From Chloroflexi bacterium UBA6077 (GTDB taxonomy: Bacteria; Chloroflexota; UBA6077), in the NCBI GenBank assembly GCA_002436065.1, contig DIXP01000019.1:29871-93870 (forward strand): DNA of 64,000 bases, written 5' to 3'. The notes beneath the pieces are model-generated. The model was not told where the DNA came from and searched no databases. It saw nothing but the letters and a program-made list of their open reading frames with translations. Each line of letters opens with the position of its first letter. The first letter of the stretch is position 1. The translations under genes and the position numbers were made by a program. Below, in pieces: positions 57,623-64,000 of the stretch.

Positions 57623-58492
57623 TCAGCCTGGGTGCTTGTTGGCCCCTTCGGTGGCAAGCTCCTCAGTTGCCGTCTCTGCGAGTGCCTTCAACAGAGCCGC
57701 CAGCTCCTGTCGCTCCCTCGGCGTCAGCTTATCCCACCTCTCCAATTCTGTTATGAGGTGGACGATGTGGGGATTGCTGGTCATTCTCCGTCCCAGGAAG
57801 TAGGTGGTGATGCTGCTCGTGATCATCCCGATCGTCCCAATGCCCACCACCATCAGCACGCCAGCCAGTACGCGGCCCTGGATCGTCCGCGGCGAGATGT
57901 CGCCGTACCCCACAGTCGTTGTGGTCACTATGCTCCACCAGATCCCGTCCCCCACGGAACCGACCTCGGGCTCCAACGTCCAGATACCGATGCCGCCCAG
58001 CACGATCAGTCCCAGAGCCACCGTTAGCACGTATTGAAGCCCGTTCGTCTCCAAAATGGAGCGCACGTTGTGGCCTACACGCCACAGCACCAGCCCTGCT
58101 CGCAGCAGCCACACCATCTTGAGGAAGCGCGCTAGCCGGATCAGCCGCCCCAGGCCAGAGACATCCATGGTTACCAGCAGGTCCGCCAGGTAGTCCAACG
58201 GTAACACAGCGATCAGGTCGGGCACGTTTCCCCGGATGAAGCGACGCTTGCGAGGGGCGAGAGCGAGGCGGGCCACGTAGTCGACTAGAAACACCCCCCA
58301 GATCAGAAGATTGGCCTGCCTGACCCAGGGTTCGTCCTCCAGGGTCACGAGCCAGATAACGGCGAGGGCAAGACTCGCCAGGGTGATCTGATAGAGATTG
58401 TATAACCACTGCATGGCCATCGACCGTTCACTGTCAGAGGATAGCGTTTTTCCGTTGGCAGTATATCGGCGGCTGGCCTGGCGTGCCACCAT
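57623..58492 (-). CDS. Voltage-gated-type potassium channel
   Basis: 289 residues, six-helix channel subunit. The selectivity filter TTTVGYGD lies at about 193-198 and the S4-like helix GLGRLIRLARFLKMVWLLRA carries regularly spaced arginines. The region WSIVTTTTVGYGDISPRT and GRVLAGVLMVVGIGTIGM form the pore. A short Glu-rich cytosolic tail follows; there is no RCK domain. ATG 58492 chosen; the longer reading to 58639 adds a charged stretch with no family match. Confidence 0.88.
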   Translation of the reverse strand: MVARQASRRYTANGKTLSSDSERSMAMQWLYNLYQITLASLALAVIWLVTLEDEPWVRQANLLIWGVFLVDYVARLALAPRKRRFIRGNVPDLIAVLPLDYLADLLVTMDVSGLGRLIRLARFLKMVWLLRAGLVLWRVGHNVRSILETNGLQYVLTVALGLIVLGGIGIWTLEPEVGSVGDGIWWSIVTTTTVGYGDISPRTIQGRVLAGVLMVVGIGTIGMITSSITTYFLGRRMTSNPHIVHLITELERWDKLTPRERQELAALLKALAETATEELATEGANKHPG

Positions 58493-58547
58493 CGCATTGC
58501 GGCGCGACTCCCCGGGCGACAATCGGCCAGTTGATCCAGAATGTTGA

Positions 58548-58576
58548 TTGACCCTGGCCGCCGTTCCCCCTATATT
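58548..58576 (+). promoter_or_regulatory. Sigma-70-type promoter for the zinc-ribbon gene
   Basis: -35 TTGACC (58548-58553), 17-bp spacer, -10 TATATT (58571-58576). The next plus-strand gene starts at 58750, giving a leader of about 165 nt in which nothing clear is seen. Confidence 0.6.
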
Positions 58577-58749
58577 AGAGGCACCAGGCCTGAGCTCTCG
58601 CCATGCGGGCGTTTGCAGGAACGGCTGGTCCGTTTCCACTAGATACGGTTCGGCACCTCCGGTGTTATTGGAGCGGCAGTTTGCAGTGGCGGAGCCCGTC
58701 CAGCTATCAGGGTGCAGAGGCTTAGACAGAGTAGGTAGGAGGAGGAGAA

Positions 58750-59175
58750 ATGGCTGGGTTCTTCGACAAGGTCAAGGAGAGTCTTGACAAGGGCGTGACA
58801 GCAGCGAGTGTCAGATCCAAGGAGATGCTGGAGACCCAGCAGGTGAAGTCCAAGCTGGGGGGGTTCCAGGACCAGAAGAGGAGCGCGCTGGAGGTGTTGG
58901 GCAAGGAAGTCTACGACATGATGGCGGTCGGTGGTCTGGATCCAGAACCGCTGAGGGCTCGTGTGGAGGAGATTACCAGCCTGGACCAGCAGATTGCCGA
59001 GAAGGAGCAGGAGCTGGAGCAGATCCGCGTCAGGGCCGAGGAGGCGCTGAAGGGTGGCGGAGCCGCTGCGTCAGCCGCGGCTCCGGCGGCTGGGACGAAG
59101 TTCTGCCCTAGCTGCGGCGGCCAGGTTGCCGGTGGCGCCAAGTTCTGCCCCGGCTGCGGCTCCAAAGTCGAGTAA
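58750..59175 (+). CDS. Coiled-coil protein with C-terminal zinc ribbon
   Basis: 141 residues: an amphipathic start (MAGFFDKVKESLDKGVTAAS), a coiled coil (LDQQIAEKEQELEQIRVRAE, about 75-100), an Ala-rich linker and a C-terminal double zinc ribbon FCPSCGGQ...FCPGCGSK. It shares the ribbon type with the protein at 19409-20146. Function unknown. AGGAGGAGAA precedes the ATG. Confidence 0.8.
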   Translation: MAGFFDKVKESLDKGVTAASVRSKEMLETQQVKSKLGGFQDQKRSALEVLGKEVYDMMAVGGLDPEPLRARVEEITSLDQQIAEKEQELEQIRVRAEEALKGGGAAASAAAPAAGTKFCPSCGGQVAGGAKFCPGCGSKVE

Positions 59176-59193
59176 TCTGCATAGACGAAGGTT

Positions 59194-59222
59194 ATGGGGA
59201 AGGCACCCCTGGTGCCTTCCCC
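59194..59222 (+). terminator. Hairpin terminator after the zinc-ribbon gene
   Basis: GGGGAAGGCACC pairs with GGTGCCTTCCCC around a short loop, about 20 bp after the stop. Confidence 0.65.
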
Positions 59223-59359
59223 GTGCTGTGTCGTTAGCCAAGGGCGCGAACCCTGCAATGGCTGTTTCCAGCCTGCCGTGATTGCCTTCCTCGGAGACGT
59301 CCCCGCGTTGTCTCCTGCGCTGAAGGCGCGGCTTGGGTCGCCCTGTTCTGGAGGAGCAT

Positions 59360-60424
59360 GTGGCAATACTAGACCCCTCCGTGTTGGCCCGTACCAGGGT
59401 TGCGTTCTCGTCGGTTGTCCTGTCGGTTCTGCTAACCCTGGCGCTGGCGATGGGCGGATGCGCGGAACGGCCCGCGGCTTCCGTGGTTGTCTACACCTCT
59501 CTCGACCAGCCGCTCTCCGAGCCGGTGCTCCGCGACTTCGAGGCCGAGACCGGCATTCGTGTGCAGGCTGTCTACGATGTCGAGGCGGCCAAGACCACGG
59601 GCCTGGTCAGCCGCTTGGCGGCCGAACGGGACAACCCTAAAGCGCACCTTTTTTGGAGCTCGGAGTACGCACAGACAATCCGATTGAAGGAACAGGGACT
59701 GCTGGATAGGTACGACTCGCCCTCGGCGGCGAGCATCCCAGCGTCCTACAAGGACCCTGATCGCTTCTGGACGGGCTTCGCGGCCCGTGCTCGAGTCATT
59801 ATCGTCAACACCAATCTCGTTCCTCCGGAGCACCACCCGCGGTCCATCTACCAACTGCTCGATCCGTACTGGCAGGAGGGGGACGTGGGCATAGCCAACC
59901 CGCTCTTTGGCACCGCCGCCACACATGCCGCCGCGCTCTTCACCCGCCCCGGGGCTGACGAGGCCAAGGCCTACTTCCAGACCCTGCGGGATCGGAAGGT
60001 CCGCATTGTGGATGGCAACTCGGTTGTTCGAGACATGGTGGCCAGCGGCGAGTTGAAGGTTGGCCTCACCGACACCGACGACGCCCAGGCCGCCATCGAG
60101 AGGGGCGCGCCCGTCAGGATGATCTTTCCGGACCAGGACGAGGGTGCTATCGGCACCCTGGTGATACCGAACACGGTTGCTCTGGTGAAGGGCGCCGCTG
60201 GCAACGACTCTGCCAGGCGCCTGCTGGATTACCTGCTCAGTCCAGAGGTGGAGGCCAAACTGGCTAGCTCCGGCTCCCTCCAGATGCCCGTTCGAGACGA
60301 CGTGCCGGTCCCACCTGAGGTACCTCGCCTCAGCAGCTTGCGACCCATGAAGGTGGCGCCGGAGGAGGTTGCCGCGCAGTTTCCTGCCTCCTCGGAATGG
60401 CTCAAGGACACCTTCCTCCGCTGA
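59360..60424 (+). CDS. Ferric-iron-type ABC transporter substrate-binding lipoprotein
   Basis: 354-residue solute-binding protein. N-terminal signal VVLSVLLTLALA ends at a lipobox MGGC (lipoprotein). The fold continues with VVVYTSLDQPLSEPVLRDFE, FEAETGIRVQAVYD and GIANPLFGTAATHAAAL, as in FbpA/FutA-like iron-binding proteins. GTG 59360 follows GGAGGAGCAT. Iron(III) is likely, but phosphonate or thiamine binding in the same cluster cannot be ruled out. First gene of a four-gene unit. Confidence 0.88.
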   Translation: MAILDPSVLARTRVAFSSVVLSVLLTLALAMGGCAERPAASVVVYTSLDQPLSEPVLRDFEAETGIRVQAVYDVEAAKTTGLVSRLAAERDNPKAHLFWSSEYAQTIRLKEQGLLDRYDSPSAASIPASYKDPDRFWTGFAARARVIIVNTNLVPPEHHPRSIYQLLDPYWQEGDVGIANPLFGTAATHAAALFTRPGADEAKAYFQTLRDRKVRIVDGNSVVRDMVASGELKVGLTDTDDAQAAIERGAPVRMIFPDQDEGAIGTLVIPNTVALVKGAAGNDSARRLLDYLLSPEVEAKLASSGSLQMPVRDDVPVPPEVPRLSSLRPMKVAPEEVAAQFPASSEWLKDTFLR

Positions 60425-60471
60425 ATACTATCCTGGCGTTCCTGACTAACACGTTGGATCCCAATCGAAGA

Positions 60472-62121
60472 ATGGCCCTAATCGCATCACGTTTCGCTTC
60501 TAGTAACCGCGCGTCGGGCATGGGCCGAAGCTACTTCTGGAAGGTGGCCTCGGTGCTGTCGCTGGTCGCCTTCCTGGGGATTTGCCTGTTTCCGGCCGCC
60601 GTCCTGGGCTGGGAGTGGGCTTGGAGGCTGCCAGCCTCAGGGCTGGCAGCTTTGGGATGGGCTGTGCCGTCGCCCCGTGGACTCCAATTATTGTTCAACA
60701 GCCTGCTGCTAGCCGGTACCACTACACTGCTGGCTTCCCTTCTCGGCACGAGCGTGGCGATGGGACTCTCCGCCCTGAGCGGCTTCTGGCGGGGGCTTGG
60801 GCAGGGACTCTACCTGCTTCCCTTGCTAATTCCGCCCTACCTGCACGCCCTGGGATGGATGTCGGTGGCGGGAAGGCGGCAAGGGTTGGAGCAGGTGGCC
60901 TCCCTCCTGGTGGGGCCGGACCGCTTGGCGTTCTCGGCCTACGGCTTCTGGCCTGCCGCGCTGGTGCTCGCCCTGTCGCTGTTTCCCATCGTCACTCTCT
61001 TCACCCTGTCCGGACTCCAGTCGCTCGAGCCGGAACTGCTGGAAGAGGCATCGCTCCTGAGGCCGGGTTGGCCGGTGGCCACCCGTATCCTGTTCCCACT
61101 GATACTGCCCTGGGTGGTCTCTGGGGCCGGTCTGGTGCTGGCGCTCTCGCTGCTCGAGTATGGTGTGCCCTCGGTGCTCCAGTACAATGTGTACTCCATG
61201 GAGATCTACGCCGCCTTCAGCCAGGACAACGATCCTGTGCGCGCTGGAGCCCTGGCCACGCCGCTGGTCCTGGCAGCCGCCTGCTTGCTTGGACTCTCTC
61301 AGCTACCCCTGGGCGGGAACCCGCTGAGAGGCGTTCCTGGTCGAAGTGCCAACCTTCGCACTACGGAATGGCCGGCCCTTCCTCAGGCTCTCCTCAGGCC
61401 GAGTCTACTGATCGCGCTGCTGTCGGTGGTGGCCCCAGTACTGGTTCTCCTCTCCCGATGTGGGTCAGCCCAGTGCCTGGCCGCGGCTGGGGCTGCGGCC
61501 CCGCGCGAGTTGCTGCTCAGCCTGACAGTGGCTGCCGTTGGGGCAAGCCTTGCCTCGGCTGTTGCGACGCCCTTGGCGCTCGCCTTGGTTCAGGGCTCGT
61601 TGGCCGCACACACCGGCTGGCTTGTCTGCGCGCTGCCCATGGCCCTCCCAGCCCCTCTTATGGGGATTGGACTAATCCTGGTGACGGGAAGCGCCGGGTG
61701 GGCCTGGAGCCAGGATACCCCTTTCGTCCTGGTCTGGGGGCACCTGGCGCGTCTGTTGCCCTTCGCCGTCTTCGCAGCGGCAAGCCAGCTCAGGCGGGTG
61801 GACCCACTGCTGGTCGATGCTGCCCAGTTGCACGATGTCGGTTGGTGGCGGAGGCTGGCCAGGATCGAACTGCCCTTGGTGGCGCCGGCCCTGGTGCTGG
61901 CGTGGCTGGTCGTGTTCGCCCTGTCGCTGGGCGAGTTGGGTGTGTCGCTGCTGGTAGCACCCCCGGGGCAGGCGACGCTCCCTATGAGGATATATAACCT
62001 GATGCACTACGGGGCGTCTGACGTGGTCGCTGGCCTGGCCCTGCTGTTGCTCGGCCTTGTCGTGGCCTTCGGCGCCATCGTTGCGCTCCTCAATCGGAGG
62101 TTGTGGCCTTGGGCAGTGTGA
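60472..62121 (+). CDS. ABC transporter permease (two-domain, iron(III)-type)
   Basis: About 549 residues with 12 helices in two permease domains. Each has the EAA-like loop: EEASLLRPGWPVATRILFP and DAAQLHDVGWWRRLARIELP. This tandem BPD_transp_1 layout is typical of FbpB/ThiP-like permeases. The start is uncertain: ATG 60472 or 60520; an in-frame codon at 60397 would overlap the preceding gene. Confidence 0.87.
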   Translation: MALIASRFASSNRASGMGRSYFWKVASVLSLVAFLGICLFPAAVLGWEWAWRLPASGLAALGWAVPSPRGLQLLFNSLLLAGTTTLLASLLGTSVAMGLSALSGFWRGLGQGLYLLPLLIPPYLHALGWMSVAGRRQGLEQVASLLVGPDRLAFSAYGFWPAALVLALSLFPIVTLFTLSGLQSLEPELLEEASLLRPGWPVATRILFPLILPWVVSGAGLVLALSLLEYGVPSVLQYNVYSMEIYAAFSQDNDPVRAGALATPLVLAAACLLGLSQLPLGGNPLRGVPGRSANLRTTEWPALPQALLRPSLLIALLSVVAPVLVLLSRCGSAQCLAAAGAAAPRELLLSLTVAAVGASLASAVATPLALALVQGSLAAHTGWLVCALPMALPAPLMGIGLILVTGSAGWAWSQDTPFVLVWGHLARLLPFAVFAAASQLRRVDPLLVDAAQLHDVGWWRRLARIELPLVAPALVLAWLVVFALSLGELGVSLLVAPPGQATLPMRIYNLMHYGASDVVAGLALLLLGLVVAFGAIVALLNRRLWPWAV

Positions 62122-62804
62122 TCGCGGTGGAAGCGCTGTCGAGAGACGTGGACGGCCACAGGATACTCGACGAGGTCAGCTTCGAGATTCAGGCGGGCGA
62201 GGCGCTTGCGGTGGTGGGCCCCTCGGGCAGCGGCAAGACGACCCTTCTCAGGCTGGTCGCGGGGCTGGATGTCCCCTCCGAGGGGTCCATCAGCCTCAGC
62301 GGAAGGACCGTCAGTGCCCAGGGATACTGCCTGCCACCCCACAAGAGAGGCATGGGGATGGTGTTCCAGCGCTGTTCGCTGTGGCCACACATGACGGTTG
62401 CCCAGAACGTCGCCTTTGGCCTGGCCGGCATGGCGAGGTCAGAGGTCAAGGCGCGGGTCGGGGAGCTTCTCGAGATGACATCCCTACTCGGTCTAGAGGG
62501 CAGACGTCCTCACCAACTGTCCGGGGGCGAGGCGCAGCGGGTCGCCATCGCGCGCGCCATTGCCCCTCGCCCGTCGATCCTCTTGCTGGACGAGCCCCTG
62601 TCGGGGCTGGATCCGGAGCTTCACGCGGAGATGCAGTGCCTGCTACGGCAGGTCCGGACAGTCACGGGCGCTACTGTGATGTACGTCAGCCACGATCACG
62701 TCGAGGTGGCGGCGATGACGGATCGGGTGCTGGTGATGAGGCGCGGCCAGAGTGTGTGCCTGGGCGGTTGGGAGGAAGCCCGGAGGCTGGCTCACGCATG
62801 GTGA
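62103..62804 (+). CDS. ABC transporter ATP-binding protein (iron(III)-type)
   Basis: 233-residue ATPase with all nucleotide-binding motifs: Walker A VVGPSGSGKTT, Q-loop FQRCSLWPHM, signature LSGGEAQRVAIARAIA, Walker B ILLLDEPLSGLD, H-loop SHDHVE. It lacks the C-terminal TOBE regulatory domain usual in FbpC. GTG 62103 or TTG 62109 follows GGAGG; it overlaps the permease end by 19 bp. Confidence 0.93.
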   Translation: MALGSVIAVEALSRDVDGHRILDEVSFEIQAGEALAVVGPSGSGKTTLLRLVAGLDVPSEGSISLSGRTVSAQGYCLPPHKRGMGMVFQRCSLWPHMTVAQNVAFGLAGMARSEVKARVGELLEMTSLLGLEGRRPHQLSGGEAQRVAIARAIAPRPSILLLDEPLSGLDPELHAEMQCLLRQVRTVTGATVMYVSHDHVEVAAMTDRVLVMRRGQSVCLGGWEEARRLAHAW

Positions 62805-63781
62805 AGAGAGGGAGCCTGCAACTGATAGTGGGATTGCTGGCAGTGGTATGCATCGCCATCCTGGCGCGGCTTTCGGTTCCTGAGTACCGTATGCCGGCGG
62901 GATGGAGCGTGTTGAGACCTCCGGAGGATGTCCATGCCCTCGCGGTTCAGGGCGATCTAGTCTGGTCAGGCGGTCGAGATGGGCTGGTGGCCGTGGAGCG
63001 GCAAACCTCCCGACTGCTCCCAGTTGAACAGGGGCAGCCCGACTTCAGATACGTGAAGGATCTGTTGGTGGACAGCTCGGGCAGTCTCTGGGTGGCCCAT
63101 CAGGGAGGATTGCACAGGCGAACCTCGGGTGGTTGGCAGGCTCTTTCCTTGGTCGAGGGTGCCCCTTCTGGGCCGGCCACGGCGCTGTTCCAGGATCGGA
63201 GCGGCGCCCTATGGATCGGCACCGAGAGCGGAGTGGTCAGGTACGATGGGGGATCGTGGCGGGCATACGGACTCAGGGACGGTCTCGCGGCAGTGCCCGT
63301 GGATGTGATCTTCGAGGATAGGGATGGTGTCTTCTGGTTTGGCTCGGCGTCACCCACGCATGGTGGACTGACCCGCTACGATGGACGCGATTGGACAGCC
63401 TACAGTATCGACAACGGCCTCGCCCACAATTCCGTGAACGCGATCGTCCAGGACCGGAGCGGCGCCCTCTGGTTCGGGACCGGCTTCCACGATCGTGGAG
63501 GAGCCAGCCGATTGTGGAACGGTGAGTGGACCGGCTTCTCCAGGAAGGATGGCCTCGCGGGCGAGAAGGTGAGGTCCATCCTGGAGGACCGAGCCGGGCG
63601 GCTCTGGTTCGGTTCCGAGTATGAGGGCGTGGCTATCCAGAGTGCCGAGGGATGGCGAACCGTTACGCCCAACGAGGGGCTGGCGAGCTGGGAGGTGAAG
63701 GAGATGCTGCTGGACCCCGATGGTGTCCTATGGATGGGCACCACAGATGGGTTGAGCAGGGTGGAGCCGGTGGGCCAGTGA
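62798..63781 (+). CDS. Membrane-anchored two-component-regulator-type beta-propeller
   Basis: 327 residues: N-terminal membrane anchor LQLIVGLLAVVCIAILARLS then five or six propeller blades of the Reg_prop class, each with a W-x-G-T/F core: SGSLWVAHQGGLHR, SGALWIGTESGVVRYDG, DGVFWFGSASPTHGGLTRYDG, SGALWFGTGFHDRGGASR, AGRLWFGSEYEGVAIQ and DGVLWMGTTDGLSRVE. No kinase or other output domain follows, unlike typical hybrid sensors. ATG overlaps the ATPase stop (ATGGTGA), so it is coupled to the transporter. Confidence 0.85.
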   Translation: MVKRGSLQLIVGLLAVVCIAILARLSVPEYRMPAGWSVLRPPEDVHALAVQGDLVWSGGRDGLVAVERQTSRLLPVEQGQPDFRYVKDLLVDSSGSLWVAHQGGLHRRTSGGWQALSLVEGAPSGPATALFQDRSGALWIGTESGVVRYDGGSWRAYGLRDGLAAVPVDVIFEDRDGVFWFGSASPTHGGLTRYDGRDWTAYSIDNGLAHNSVNAIVQDRSGALWFGTGFHDRGGASRLWNGEWTGFSRKDGLAGEKVRSILEDRAGRLWFGSEYEGVAIQSAEGWRTVTPNEGLASWEVKEMLLDPDGVLWMGTTDGLSRVEPVGQ

Positions 63782-63949
63782 TTCGCGCCGGCTGCGACGA
63801 AAACGCCGCCCCTTGGCTACCTCACGGCAACCTGTGGAAACCATGTCCGCAACGCGCGTCTGGTATCAAAGAGACCTGCACTGGGACTGCTTCGCGCTTC
63901 CGGCCCGACTTCGTTGGACTCGTTGGTAACTCTCACAGGGGGTGATCTT

Positions 63950-64000
63950 ATGGCTGTGGCTGGCTATGCGGCAAAGCGTCGTCGCGGCTTTGGCTCCCTG
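63950..64000 (+). CDS. Start of an unidentified gene cut by the window end
   Basis: ATG 63950 after CAGGGGGTGATC encodes MAVAGYAAKRRRGFGSL before the window stops. Too short to identify; the preceding 63782-63949 holds no recognisable feature. Confidence 0.4.
   Translation, partial: MAVAGYAAKRRRGFGSL

Noticed and set aside
60582..61997. A 471-codon plus-strand frame inside the ABC permease gene
   Set aside because: It is a shifted-frame shadow rich in Gly/Arg/Ala/Pro; the permease frame has clear membrane helices and EAA loops.

Overview
The window is GC-rich, densely coded bacterial DNA with no rRNA, CRISPR array, prophage or complete transposon. The best guess at origin is a Chloroflexota-like bacterium. 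That is an inference from gene types (bacterial HdrABC-MvhAGD, YvcK with an N-terminal membrane anchor, GH94 phosphorylase, three-gene pyruvate dehydrogenase) and from the abundance of REP-like palindromes; no marker gene here proves it.

Layout. (1) 0.1-3.1 kb: an SbcD/Mre11-type nuclease and a short SbcC/Rad50-like ATPase with a hydrophobic hairpin in its middle (YhaO/YhaN-like). (2) 3.1-9.2 kb: a DASS/SLC13 transporter followed by hutU, hutI and a fused formiminotransferase-cyclodeaminase, a urocanate-to-glutamate plus C1-folate route without hutH. (3) 9.2-11.6 kb: a REPIN-like element, dcd, a BON protein, then a scrap yard holding an MFS C-terminal remnant and the 3' end of a group II intron. 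(4) 11.6-19.3 kb: an overlapping hdrC-hdrB-hdrA-mvhD-mvhG-mvhA-protease-cNMP-fold cluster, predicted to be a cytosolic H2-linked electron-bifurcating complex with its own maturation protease. (5) 19.4-35 kb: stress and accessory genes (zinc ribbon, HPF, BCAM0308-like, BON, pyruvate dehydrogenase E1a/E1b/E2, Hsp20, small enzymes, ChrB-N protein, P-type ATPase, MFS), with tRNA-Gln and two pseudogene fragments. (6) 35-54.8 kb: GH94 phosphorylase, YvcK, SecG, peptide-type ABC binding protein, ComEA-ComEC, ferritin-VIT1 fusion, GT39 membrane glycosyltransferase, DUF892, PRC-barrel, PilZ, 2-hydroxyacid dehydrogenase, two MFS transporters. (7) 54.8-64 kb: glutamate dehydrogenase, phosphoesterase, tRNA-Leu, K+ channel, zinc-ribbon coiled-coil protein, and a ferric-iron-type ABC transporter translationally coupled to a membrane-anchored beta-propeller.

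The most distinctive signals are: REP-like palindromes translated in frame inside three or four proteins; the Hdr-Mvh cluster with an overlapping, degenerate cNMP-fold protein; a ComEC whose metallo-hydrolase domain has lost its HxDxDH motif; a ChrB-N/P-type ATPase unit with a near-perfect promoter and palindromic operator; and gene remnants (group II intron, MFS, M42 peptidase next to tRNA-Gln, cyclopropane synthase) that mark past rearrangements.

All functional statements come from reading motifs by eye; no database search was run.
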